This document shows, one piece after another, positions 61,001 through 64,000 of a stretch of 64,000 bases of DNA. The notes beneath the pieces are model-generated. The model did no database searches. It saw only the letters and a list, made by a program, of their open reading frames with translations, and was not told where the DNA came from. This stretch comes from Salticus scenicus (taxonomy: Eukaryota > Arthropoda > Arachnida > Araneae > Salticidae), in NCBI GenBank assembly GCA_963930645.1, contig OZ005662.1, positions 99,494,436-99,558,435 of the forward strand. The letters run 5' to 3'. The position numbers were made by a program, and so were the translations under genes. Position 1 is the stretch's first letter; each line of letters starts with the position of its first letter.

Positions 61001-63882
61001 GGTTTATTAAAATAGTTTACTTTTTGGTTCACTAAAAAAAGTATTAATTTTAATATAGATTAATTATGAAATTCTAGTTGAAAATGCATCTTTCATAAAT
61101 CAAAATTTCATTCTTTTTGGAATTATAAATGTAACCCATAAATTAAAATTTCATTTAGTTTAAAATGTAAATGTAGCCCTTTATTATTAATTATTCTTTA
61201 AATTAAAATATAAAACTTAAAATTTCATACGTTATATAAAGTTAATAAAAAGCTGTTCTCATTTTTAATAAAAAGGTTTTCGGATCACAGAATATTTTCT
61301 GATGCAAGAATTCTTTTAAATTACACAATGAATATATAATTAATTCATTTCCTGTCTTTATAGCCAGTGAGTCTGTTGGCAAAATGAATTCGCCAAACAT
61401 GGGGTTTAATAGTATTCAAAACAGTTTCTCAAAATTAAAAATTTTCCATTAGTTTCTGTCTACGAACAAAGGATTGTGGTTGGCGATTATTTGGCGATAG
61501 CTTTGCCAGAGATTCGAAGGGCTACCCTTATTGGTTGTGAGAATTGTGCGCTCTCTTTGGAAACCCTATTCATTCTGCCTCTCATCTCAGTTATAGAAAG
61601 GCATATTTTTGAACTCTTCCTCTCACTCCCCTTTTCATGTTAGCACATACTCAAATTCTGAACTTATTTACTCAATTAAATATCATATCTTGGAACTTTT
61701 TAGCAAGATAATAAAGAATTTAATCTTCAAATTAATGTGTTCCTAAGTTGTTGCATTTTACACTACACTGGAAAGATCTCGGCATTTCATTGGTAAAAAC
61801 TCTATTACAGACATGTATCAGTTTTCTTGAAGTAATTAACTAATACATGCAAAAGAAGTAAGAACATTCATCTAAAAGAGAGCTTATATAAAAACTGTGA
61901 AAAAATTGTTAGAGCTGTTTTTGAGATACGAACTTTCAGTCCAATTTCTCCTTTCTAATGTCCCACATCCATTTTCCCAATTTTTAACAAAAATTGGCAA
62001 AATCATCAGTGCACTGGGATTTGTCTTAATTCTGAAGTTTTCTCATCCTACTTTTATTCATTTTAAAAATATGGCAATCAAATGATTCTCCACATATTTA
62101 CACACACACAGAGGCACATACACACCTATTGCCTCAAAACTACTTTTTTGGACTCCACAGAAAATGCTTCCATTACCTATGGTAATTGACTAATGGAAGT
62201 TAAAAGGCATTAAAAATATAAAACAAATAATAATTTCTGCAAAAGTAACTGAATTTTTATAAATATTAACATGTTGACAAATATAACAATAATGATATCT
62301 TTCTTAAATACTAATGAACATACAATATAATTATTTTTTCATAAAAAATACCATAAACAAAAAGAATATATGAAATATTCTTCTCATGTTATTAGTTTAT
62401 TTAATTAGCAAAGCAAACTTAATTGTTTTATAATATAATATACAGTTACAATTAACTACTAAGAAATAGTGTTAACATTAAGATATTATTCTTTTACAAT
62501 TTTTTTTTAATTAGTAATTATTTAATAACAATTACAAATTAATTATTTTTTCACAAAACTTCCAACACAGTTTATTTTTTTCTAGTATGGGTTGAAAATG
62601 ATACAGTTTACAAGTTTTTAAGCTATAAACTATTGGAGTGCAAAATAAATAAATATATATATATGTAGTATCGGCCCCTTGCTTCCTATAACCGTTGATT
62701 TCAAACTGCCCAGTTTCCCTTTGCTACTGACGGCGAGCGCAGAATCTTAGAGGAAGGACGTAGCTGTGACGTTAGACGGACGTCACTTCCGGAGCACACG
62801 TTTTCATCGACAGGAGCTGAGAGCGTTGGCCAGAGAGAGAATTCAGTTGACGGATGGATGGCGATGAGTGCATATAGACGATTGCATCTCGTTCTGTGGA
62901 CGACAAGCTTTCGCTGTGACGGAGTTCTGTACTAGGCCGCGTACTTTTTTAAAGTGACTGAAAACAAAAGTTATGAGTTATTTGTTTGTGCCAAGAACTG
63001 TGGTAAATGAACTATTGAACGAACATTTTTACTTTTTAAACGTGATTGTGTTGATCAGTAGTACTACTTTAATTCATATTAACGTTTTGTACACTCCGAG
63101 AACTGTGCTAAATGAACTATTGAACGAACATTTTGACTTTTTAAACATGATTGTGTTGATCAGCAGTACTACTTTAATTCATATTAAAGTTTTGTACATA
63201 GTGTATTATACTTTAACTTTCTTTATTAAATTTTAAGTGATTAATAATAGATAAGTATCAGTTTTTTTTGTTTAACGCCCATGAAAAATTGGCCATCCCA
63301 CATATATATATATATATAATGAAAAAAAAAATCATTTTTTCTGAATTTCTCAAAGAAATTTTTAATCTTATTGGTCATTGGTGATCTTGTATCTGTTGCT
63401 TGGAATCTACTATGCTTAATAGATCATAATTATTATATATATACATATATTTATATATATATATATATTTTACAGAAATAGGGATTAAAGAATATTGATT
63501 AATTTGTAATATTTTAAATCTAAATTACAAATATAAAATATAGTAGTATTCAATAAAATCTAAAAGAAAACATTATCAGACAATTCATATTGAAAATTTG
63601 CTACTTTCTTATATTCACAGCTCCCATTATCATCAAATTTAAATATTAAAATTTATAATAATCATTGTATTTATTATTATTTTTTTTTTAGGGTTGCATA
63701 TAGTTTTGCTAAATATTTTGAACATAATTTGGATGGTTTCTGGTAGATACTGTGAAAATAAGGAGGTACTGAAAGAAATATAATTCATCATTAAGCAGAA
63801 AAAAATACCTTGAACTACAGCATGGAAAGATCCAGTTTGAGAAAGTGTTTTCTTTAAAATAGGATGTAGCTGTTTCGAACTT
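22807..63882 (-). CDS. AP4E1: AP-4 adaptor complex subunit epsilon, C-terminal 433 residues (12 exons)
   Basis: This is the large epsilon chain of the AP-4 coat adaptor, which sorts cargo into vesicles at the trans-Golgi network. Exons in transcript order, complement strand: 63809-63882, 59263-59385, 51403-51515, 47673-47812, 43823-43935, 43603-43697, 40797-40976, 37873-37950, 35465-35567, 32041-32179, 25842-25938, 22807-22854. Every intron is GT-AG and every junction keeps frame (1303 nt: 1 nt finishing a codon, 433 codons, stop). Hallmarks of epsilon are the adaptin trunk run ETLQLKTLELMYHLANTANV, then LAELYKNFHEWYLS, then VDPSLSCLDSYV before the hinge and a late WTKEG motif, matching the order in the vertebrate protein. 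Gamma, delta and alpha adaptins fit less well, mainly at the last two motifs. The 5' exons lie beyond 63,882. No ear domain is encoded before the stop. Identification rests on recalled family features, not on an alignment. Confidence 0.87.
23260..23810. mobile_element. Fold-back repeat with one intact and one deleted tRNA-like segment
   Basis: The arms (TTATAGAAGGGAGTAGAAGGCTGATATTTACCAAC... and its complement near 23,770) face each other. The right arm holds a full tRNA-like sequence; the left arm jumps from ACCAGAG straight to CACATAATTTACG, so its tRNA copy has been deleted. A third partial copy of the flank (GCTCTGGTATTTTTCACATAGTTGGTA) is at 23,503. Confidence 0.7.
23678..23750 (+). tRNA. 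tRNA-like sequence (pseudo-tRNA)
   Basis: A complete cloverleaf can be drawn: acceptor GCCAGGG/CTCTGGT, D arm GCTCAGTGGTTAGAGC, anticodon stem TCCGC/GCGGA and a T arm with one extra G (TGGGGTTCTATTCCC). The loop GCATTAA would read ATT but lacks the invariant T33. Its place inside a mobile fold-back argues that it is a transposed pseudo-tRNA. Confidence 0.55.
23815..24728. other. Intron sequence, nothing recognised
   Basis: AT-rich AP4E1 intron. A short AAAT repeat lies at 23,886-23,905. I see no exon, element end or RNA gene. Confidence 0.4.
24733..25163. mobile_element. TTAA-target MITE (TIR about 150 bp)
   Basis: TTAA lies on both sides. The termini GGGCCTGCTTCAC and the inverted CGGCCCTCTTCAC lead into long matching arms (GAAGCCAAAGCTAATGTTATTCTATGGGAAA...). 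TTAA targets are used by piggyBac and Kolobok transposases; which one is undecided. Confidence 0.82.
25205..25435 (-). repeat. tRNA-derived SINE, diverged copy
   Basis: It has the same organisation as the array copies (CTAAAGAGTCTTAGCCCACATTTATG ... GAACCCATTACCTGC ... CATTGGTGAGGC) but a decayed B box. It lies in the AP4E1 intron beside the TTAA element at 24,733. Confidence 0.55.
25842..25938 (-). CDS. AP4E1: AP4E1 exon, WTKEG hinge motif
   Basis: This 97-nt exon contains TKKAVWTKEGRSK followed by an acidic tail EEESKE. A basic-W-x-K-E-G motif is present at the matching hinge position of vertebrate epsilon. The acceptor is CTGTTGATTAG and the donor GTTTGT. It ends in phase 0. Confidence 0.85.
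26060..26823 (+). mobile_element. hAT-like MITE with 6-bp TSD, copy 2
   Basis: The CAGAGATGCCAGCTTC terminus and the inverted GGCATGTCTG are flanked by the perfect duplication AATATT. It is nearly collinear with 10,282-11,034, which confirms both ends. GCAGGAGA motifs repeat near the ends. Confidence 0.88.
27871..31867 (-). mobile_element. TA-target MITE copy 2, split by a 3.5-kb hAT insertion
   Basis: The left piece 27,871-28,009 and right piece 31,542-31,867 together are the reverse complement of 12,788-13,203. TA flanks both outer ends (GGATAGGTGCTCCAGTGATTGG and its inverse CACTGGTGCACTTATCC). Confidence 0.82.
28010..31541. mobile_element. Non-autonomous hAT-type element, 3.5 kb, 8-bp TSD
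   Basis: It starts CAGGGCCGCGCC and ends GGCGCGCCCCTG, flanked by the perfect 8-bp duplication CATAGGGT (28,002-28,009; 31,542-31,549). Inside is an imperfect direct repeat of about 460 bp (about 29,930-30,390 and 30,390-30,790) with TTTCGTAAAATCCCGT and GGAAATATCCT blocks, a T32 run and several G/C homopolymers. No transposase domain was recognised; the open frames look fortuitous. Confidence 0.85.
32041..32179 (-). CDS. AP4E1: AP4E1 exon, serine-rich hinge
   Basis: This 139-nt exon encodes a Ser/Thr/Tyr-rich low-complexity stretch that includes SSSFILKSPSYSTFSSPSIS, consistent with the flexible hinge. The donor GTAAGT is perfect and the acceptor is TTATTTTCAG. It ends in phase 2 (TT), completed by A of the next exon to give leucine. 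Confidence 0.84.
32343..32774 (+). mobile_element. hAT-type MITE, CCCAGTGGCAGAAA family, copy 1
   Basis: The termini CCCAGTGGCAGAAA and TTTCTGCCACTGGG are flanked by the perfect 8-bp duplication AAATACAG. It is homologous in reverse to 41,122-41,550. Small overlapping open frames inside are not coding. Confidence 0.88.
33793..33852 (+). repeat. Tandem repeat, about 21-bp unit x3
   Basis: AGTAGTAAATTTTTAATAAA is repeated three times with almost no variation in an AP4E1 intron. Confidence 0.8.
34121..34442. mobile_element. Palindromic MITE, CCATAGCCTCC ends
   Basis: The ends CCATAGCCTCCTAAACTAGATGC and the inverted GCATCTAGTTAAGGAGGCTATGG enclose further matching arms (GTAGACAGCGCCACCTGGT and its complement). 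The target duplication is unclear. No coding capacity. Confidence 0.75.
34890..35166 (+). mobile_element. hAT-like MITE with 6-bp TSD, CAGGGATGAGATT family, copy 1
   Basis: It starts CAGGGAGGAGATT and ends GATCCCTG, flanked by the perfect 6-bp GATAAT. The interior matches 45,157-45,416 (GGCAAGACGTTGAAATGAAATACTA, and GAAATCAGCTGAAAAGCTGA at the end). Confidence 0.82.
35465..35567 (-). CDS. AP4E1: AP4E1 exon, start of hinge
   Basis: This 103-nt exon starts VDPSLSCLDSYVLEFLQNSN and then has YEPP. A V-D-x-S-L-S-x-L-D block followed by a P-P motif marks the trunk-hinge border of epsilon in vertebrates, so this is the strongest single diagnostic exon. The donor GTATGT lies in an ATGTATGTATG repeat. 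Phase-1 T joins CT of the next exon. Confidence 0.88.
35573..36430. other. Intron sequence, no gene recognised
   Basis: AT-rich with a T17 run at 36,308. A GC-richer patch (36,027-36,075) has no recognised identity. Confidence 0.4.
36440..36935 (+). mobile_element. hAT-type MITE, CAGTAGCGGCACCAG family, copy 1
   Basis: The termini CAGTAGCGGCACCAG and the inverted CTGGCGCCACCCCTG are flanked by the perfect 8-bp duplication TTTCTTCT. Both ends carry runs of CCCCGACGGGGGG. The open frames on both strands follow from the skewed composition and are not conserved in the copy at 48,769. Confidence 0.88.
37420..37793. mobile_element. CTGTACTGATAAG MITE with 4-bp TSD, copy 1
   Basis: A perfect 31-bp terminal inverted repeat (CTGTACTGATAAGTATAAAG plus GATTTAAGTCC) is flanked by AATT on both sides. 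The other copy is at 59,594. GGATTTAAATCC palindromes recur inside. Superfamily uncertain. Confidence 0.85.
37873..37950 (-). CDS. AP4E1: AP4E1 exon, end of trunk
   Basis: This 78-nt, 26-codon exon is phase 0 at both ends. It starts SEIILNQILQIIDNISNVPK and ends MDVHTK. The acceptor is CTCTTTTTTAG and the donor GTAAGT. The next exon continues directly into the VDPSLSCLD motif. Confidence 0.87.
38527..38873. mobile_element. GGCCATATCACAC-ended MITE
   Basis: GGCCATATCACAC and the inverted GTGTGATATGGCC mark the ends, with related inner motifs (CTCAACAT, GTTGAACGAA). Ends of this kind occur in PIF/Harbinger MITEs, which make 3-bp duplications; I could not confirm one here. Confidence 0.55.
39000..40130. 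other. Intron sequence with an unidentified minus-strand open frame
   Basis: An open frame at 39,552-39,740 on the minus strand (starting MTRTFHSLFTKGFTITDLIE) is preceded by a fair acceptor (TTTTTAGCTGTTCAG) and could be spliced in phase 0 to AP4E1 exon 40797-40976, ending at TAA. It matches nothing I recognise. The remainder is AT-rich with A22 (39,810) and T18 (40,006) runs. Confidence 0.3.
40131..40480. mobile_element. Palindromic fold-back MITE
   Basis: Arms of about 155 bp face each other: GGAATGCAACGAAATTTGGT ATATAGACTATACACGAGA and the complement near 40,435-40,470, around a 20-bp centre. No flanking duplication was identified. Confidence 0.78.
40797..40976 (-). CDS. AP4E1: AP4E1 exon, trunk (largest visible)
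   Basis: This 180-nt, exactly 60-codon exon is phase 0 at both ends. It starts ISSEIADFHIILPYLEKVDE and continues with two amphipathic helices, including DTLSWILISLMEMILKLK. The acceptor is CTTTATTCCAG and the donor GTAAGT. Confidence 0.87.
41122..41550 (-). mobile_element. hAT-type MITE, CCCAGTGGCAGAAA family, copy 2
   Basis: Same termini as 32,343-32,774 with opposite orientation; the 8-bp duplication GCTATAAC is perfect on both sides. It contains a C-rich tract (CCCCCTCCCCCCGTCCCGACCCC) near 41,432 absent from copy 1. Confidence 0.88.
41662..42191 (+). mobile_element. TTAA/CCCTTT MITE (piggyBac-like), split by a hAT MITE
   Basis: TTAA then CCCTTT at the left and AAAGGG then TTAA at the right match the piggyBac pattern. 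Interior text (GCTGGTGTGACTAAATTTTGAAATA-like) matches 46,751-46,967. The insertion 41,820-42,123 divides it. Confidence 0.75.
41820..42123. mobile_element. hAT-type MITE nested in the TTAA element
   Basis: It starts CAGGGGTGCAGAA and ends TTCTGCACCCCTA. The flanks CTGAGCAT/CTGAGCCT agree at 7 of 8 positions. Interior shows no coding signal beyond small chance frames. Confidence 0.72.
42383..43009. pseudogene. Penelope-like endonuclease fragment with inverted 5' part
   Basis: Plus strand from about 42,541 encodes the GIY-YIG domain (AEIYQIKY, GFYIGMTKIKIKTRVKEH, NREAIEI). The preceding residues of the same protein (KPKFTTAIPFDKGAGLKIKN to NINIPIKPN) are on the minus strand at 42,383-42,545, directly abutting. 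In the 16-17 kb copies these two pieces are contiguous in one frame. The first glycine of GIY is replaced by glutamate. It is a dead copy. Confidence 0.8.
43070..43600. other. Intron sequence, microsatellite and A-run
   Basis: It contains an A27 run at about 43,497 and (GA)n at 43,529-43,548. No gene is visible. Confidence 0.4.
43603..43697 (-). CDS. AP4E1: AP4E1 exon, trunk
   Basis: This 95-nt exon starts EELKQLAKQTLIKCFHEKNC and ends IKIYVS. The donor GTAAGT is perfect and the acceptor is CTTTTGTAG. It ends in phase 0. The residues are helical-repeat like and acidic-basic alternating, as expected for the adaptin trunk. Confidence 0.86.
43823..43935 (-). CDS. AP4E1: AP4E1 exon, trunk (EWYLS)
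   Basis: This 113-nt exon starts YKNFHEWYLSVILSVIQKSN and ends ILAVITQ. The acceptor is TTAACATTTAG and the donor GTAATT. It starts with one base completing CT|T and ends with G, completed by AT of the next exon to give aspartate. The intron to the next exon is only 125 bp. Confidence 0.86.
43938..45150. other. Intron sequence with a dispersed repeat fragment
   Basis: 44,860-44,965 (AATCTTATTGGTCATTGGTG ... TACTATGCTTAATAGATCAT, then TA repeats) recurs at 63,350-63,450. A GC-rich patch at 44,600-44,690 is unassigned. Confidence 0.45.
45157..45416 (+). mobile_element. hAT-like MITE with 6-bp TSD, CAGGGATGAGATT family, copy 2
   Basis: The ends CAGGGATGAGATT and AATCTCATTTCTG are flanked by the perfect duplication ATTTAT. 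AGCTGAAA motifs are repeated near the right end, as in copy 1. Confidence 0.85.
45857..46092 (-). other. Coding-like segment in an AP4E1 intron, unidentified
   Basis: Bounded by an acceptor-like AATAAG and a donor GTATGT. Frame one (DWLLPAVETAYIILQLVTSK) and frame two (HWWKGNIGGANICGRFDALL) are both open, but join only across a T6 run. It would insert about 79 residues where vertebrate epsilon has none. More likely a decayed foreign gene fragment than an AP4E1 exon. Confidence 0.3.
46261..46345 (+). repeat. Paired poly(A) tracts
   Basis: Two A26-27 runs flank a 31-bp spacer. They may be tails of lost retroposons, but no body is recognisable. Confidence 0.7.
46751..46967 (+). mobile_element. 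TTAA/TCCTTT MITE, copy 2
   Basis: It is collinear with 41,662-42,191 without the inserted element (AAAAGGCTGGTGTGACTAAATTTTGAAATA). TTAA at the left is intact; the right target reads TCAA. Confidence 0.65.
47270..47490 (-). repeat. tRNA-derived SINE, isolated copy in AP4E1 intron
   Basis: It contains GGGACCTGGGCC, CTAGCCCATATTCATGCAAG and the degenerate B-box complement GGGATCAAGTC. Unlike the copies at 2-5 kb it has no flanking array-unit sequence, which shows that the SINE can stand alone. Confidence 0.6.
47673..47812 (-). CDS. AP4E1: AP4E1 exon, trunk (TLELMY motif)
   Basis: This 140-nt exon starts TLELMYHLANTANVQAIAKK and ends HLAE plus two bases. The donor chosen is GTATCC at 47,667-47,672. 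It gives a gap-free LAELYKNFHEWY junction that parallels the LAE-x-Y...W motif of vertebrate epsilon. A rival donor 8 bases downstream (GTTTAG) would leave the frame of the next exon. Confidence 0.87.
47820..48760. other. Intron sequence, nothing recognised
   Basis: AT-rich with a short AAT repeat at 47,875-47,895. No element ends or exons were found. Confidence 0.4.
48769..49223 (+). mobile_element. hAT-type MITE, CAGTAGTGG family, copy 2
   Basis: CAGTAGTGGTATCAG and GGTGCCACCACTG are flanked by the perfect 8-bp GTAGCTGG. It is collinear with 36,440-36,935 but has lost some of the internal CCCCGACGGGG runs. Confidence 0.87.
49443..49739. mobile_element. hAT-type MITE, CAGGGCCTGACTA family
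   Basis: CAGGGCCTGACTA and the inverted TTAGTCAGGTCCTG are flanked by the perfect 8-bp duplication TTTAAGAC (49,435-49,442; 49,740-49,747). GGGCAC motifs repeat inside. No coding capacity. Confidence 0.85.
50256..50327 (-). tRNA. tRNA-like sequence in left arm (pseudo-tRNA)
   Basis: The acceptor GCCAAGG pairs imperfectly with CTCTGGT. The D arm is GCTCAATGGTTTGAGC; the anticodon loop ATGTAAA would read GTA; the T arm is CTGAGTTCGATTCCCGG. The A and B boxes are good. Anticodon stem TCCAC/GCGGA is mismatched, so function is doubtful. Confidence 0.5.
50441..50512 (+). tRNA. tRNA-like sequence in right arm (pseudo-tRNA)
   Basis: This is the best-preserved cloverleaf in the window: GCCAGGG/CTCTGGT acceptor with G-U pairs, D arm, TCCGC/GCGGA stem and CTGGGTTCGATTCCCGG T arm. 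The loop ACGTAAA reads GTA (Tyr) but has C instead of T33. Its occurrence as an inverted pair in a repeat speaks against a normal tRNA gene. Confidence 0.55.
51403..51515 (-). CDS. AP4E1: AP4E1 exon, trunk
   Basis: This 113-nt exon starts LQALILIVKKAKPNITPAQQ and ends DETLQLK. Joined to the next exon it makes the adaptin hallmark in which a D-P/E-x-x-K segment precedes TLELLY. The donor GTTTGA is weaker than consensus. The acceptor is TTTTAAG. Confidence 0.88.
51655..51755 (-). repeat. Stem-loop carrying a tRNA 3'-half
   Basis: A perfect 19-bp inverted repeat (GAAATTTTATTTTTCCGAC) encloses, on the minus strand, GATCCGGGGTTCGACTCCCGG, a tRNA T arm with B box, followed by TCCAGGTA. It is a smaller version of the fold-back design seen at 50 kb. 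Confidence 0.65.
52204..54290 (-). mobile_element. hAT-like transposon with transposase remnant, 6-bp TSD
   Basis: CAGGGCTGCCAGCAACTTT and the inverted CAGGGCTGCCAGTAGG ends are flanked by the perfect duplication GTTTGA (52,198-52,203; 54,291-54,296). AGGGACC subterminal repeats crowd both ends. It may be related to the family that mobilised the 6-bp-TSD MITEs, whose termini also contain TGCCA. Confidence 0.88.
52404..53652 (-). pseudogene. hAT transposase, C-terminal part
   Basis: The frame is open from about 53,652 to TAA near 52,404 (about 415 residues). A hAT dimerisation region is visible (LSLYHGSADIERGFSISNNI). A long Lys/Glu coiled coil and a basic C-terminus (NKKPKKG) follow. Acceptor-like GCATGCAG near 53,632 and a GGTAAGT donor at about 53,768 suggest a lost upstream exon. 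The N-terminal catalytic region and zinc finger are absent, so the protein is inactive. Confidence 0.75.
54300..54813. other. Intron sequence, nothing recognised
   Basis: AT-rich with an A27 run at 54,392. No gene or element end was found before the Tc1 element. Confidence 0.4.
54814..56228 (-). mobile_element. Tc1-type transposon, near complete
   Basis: Inverted termini of about 34 bp (CTCATGTTTGTGAAAATTGC AACACCATGAAGGA) enclose one transposase gene. Nearby TA dinucleotides fit the Tc1 target, though the exact duplication is ambiguous. The GC content is far above that of the surroundings, which suggests a recent arrival. Confidence 0.85.
54935..55988 (-). pseudogene. Tc1 transposase (DD34E) with two in-frame stops
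   Basis: It starts MPLRQKRARFEQLTEFERGR. An N-terminal helix-turn-helix pair (GLSYCAVAARVQRNSSTVMR) precedes the catalytic domain: FSDESRF (first Asp), DNARPH (second Asp) and SPIEHVW (Glu 34 residues after the second Asp spacing). A TAG at 55,566-55,568 and another at about 55,047 interrupt a single unbroken frame; both stand where relatives have tryptophan. The frame ends at a stop near 54,935. Otherwise it is intact. Confidence 0.85.
56230..57300. other. Intron sequence with a fragment related to the CAGTAGCGG MITE
   Basis: 57,240-57,300 (CATCTCAAAACATGTAAATTCATTGAAAACTGGA...AATCCAATAC) resembles the inside of 36,440-36,935. A20-G11 and other homopolymers occur at about 56,850-56,890. No gene was seen. 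Confidence 0.45.
57315..59010. mobile_element. GTTACCGYTAAAG element, 1.7 kb, repeat-rich ends
   Basis: GTTACCGTTAAAGCTCGAAATC and the inverted GTTACCGCTAAAGTGCAGAAATC lie within ATATAT on both sides. Both ends carry multiple AGATTA(A/C)CTA-type motifs, with CACTTTAAYG steps between them. The inside is AT-rich with a T33 run and no transposase. Superfamily not recognised. Confidence 0.75.
59263..59385 (-). CDS. AP4E1: AP4E1 exon, helical trunk
   Basis: This 123-nt exon starts IVCEVLETIATIEADSELLE. The SELLE stretch lies in the same place in vertebrate epsilon, just before the segment that leads into the next exon. The acceptor is TATTTTAG and the donor GTATGC. The exon ends in phase 1 (G), completed by GT of exon 51403-51515 to give glycine. 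Confidence 0.85.
59594..59972. mobile_element. CTGTACTGATAAG MITE with 4-bp TSD, copy 2
   Basis: It has the same perfect 31-bp terminal repeat as 37,420-37,793, flanked by ATTT on both sides, and is nearly the same internally. Confidence 0.86.
60404..62200 (-). mobile_element. ACTTCCATTAC element, longest minus-strand copy
   Basis: Left end AACTTCCATTACCCACTAC matches the complement of 22,485-22,503. The right end has the CTTCCATTACC...AATGGAAGT hairpin. Sections at 60,500-60,840 and 61,880-62,180 match the 21-kb copy. The middle (61,370-61,640, with TTGGCGATTATTTGGCGA) is not shared and may be an insertion. Confidence 0.6.
62201..62660. other. Intron sequence, nothing recognised
   Basis: AT-rich, ending in an (AT)n run that abuts the repeat at 62,665. 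No gene was seen. Confidence 0.4.
62665..63205 (+). repeat. LTR-like dispersed repeat, copy 2
   Basis: It begins TGTAGTATCGGCCCC directly after (TA)n and is related to 358-1 read in reverse. Its 3' part has a 105-bp direct duplication (62,991-63,095 and 63,096-63,200; both with AACTATTGAACGAACATTTT and TTGATCAG). An 87-residue frame across the duplication is probably chance. Confidence 0.6.
63206..63808. other. Intron sequence with the 44.9-kb repeat fragment
   Basis: 63,350-63,450 matches 44,860-44,965. (TA)n tracts lie at 63,303-63,320 and 63,434-63,468. No gene was seen. Confidence 0.45.
63809..63882 (-). CDS. AP4E1: AP4E1 exon (first visible)
   Basis: Seventy-four nucleotides encode SSKQLHPILKKTLSQTGSFH plus AVVQ, part of the adaptin helical repeat trunk. 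The acceptor is TTTTTATAG and the donor GTATTT. The exon completes a codon from an exon outside the window (1 nt) and ends one base into the next codon (G), which joins CA of the next exon to give alanine. Confidence 0.8.
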
Positions 63883-64000
63883 CTATAAAAATATAAACAA
63901 TAATAAAACATTAAAATAATTTAAATATATACTGTAAAATATTGAAAAGCGCCCTCCCTTGATTAAACTCCCCCTCTGCTTTTCACATGAATTTCGTTTG

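Overview
The window is animal nuclear DNA. It is strongly AT-rich, with many A/T homopolymer runs of 15-33 bases, spliced genes with GT-AG introns, and dense transposable elements. The mix of Penelope-like elements, hAT, Tc1, Tigger-like and TTAA-target elements, a Ty3/gypsy-type retrotransposon and tRNA-derived repeats suggests an arthropod, probably an arachnid such as a spider. That is inference; the species cannot be fixed from sequence alone.

One host gene was found. On the minus strand, from 63,882 down to 22,807, twelve small exons (48-180 nt) separated by introns of 167 bp to about 8 kb encode the C-terminal 433 residues of the epsilon subunit of the AP-4 adaptor complex (AP4E1). All eleven splice junctions keep the reading frame. 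The 5' part of the gene lies beyond the right edge. The reading frame ends at 22,807 without an appendage (ear) domain, and a polyadenylation hexamer overlaps the stop codon.

The left 22 kb hold no recognised host exon. They contain an LTR-like repeat at the edge (1-358) and an LTR-like promoter segment (366-1030). A tandem array follows whose units each carry a tRNA-derived SINE (2085-5370), then a truncated gypsy gag-pro-RT (6940-8951). Next come several terminal-inverted-repeat (TIR) elements and a multi-level nest (about 15,835-20,865). In that nest a fold-back element holds a hAT-like element, which itself holds a palindromic pair of Penelope-like GIY-YIG endonuclease ends; a Tigger-like element sits in the other arm.

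Between 22.5 and 63.9 kb the AP4E1 introns are filled with inserted elements whose boundaries can be read to the base. They include hAT-like elements with 6-bp target-site duplications (TSDs) (26,060; 34,890; 45,157; 52,204, the last with a transposase remnant) and others with 8-bp TSDs (28,010; 32,343; 36,440; 41,122; 41,820; 48,769; 49,443). TTAA elements, 4-bp-TSD elements and fold-backs carrying pseudo-tRNAs are also present. A Tc1 (DD34E) transposon at 54,814-56,228 is interrupted only by two tryptophan-to-stop codons, and a second Penelope fragment has an inverted 5' piece (42,383-43,009). A relative of the repeat at position 1 lies at 62,665-63,205.

There are no rRNA genes, CRISPR arrays or bacterial-type operons. 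All exon calls are by eye, using conserved protein features and splice sites; nothing was aligned by software.
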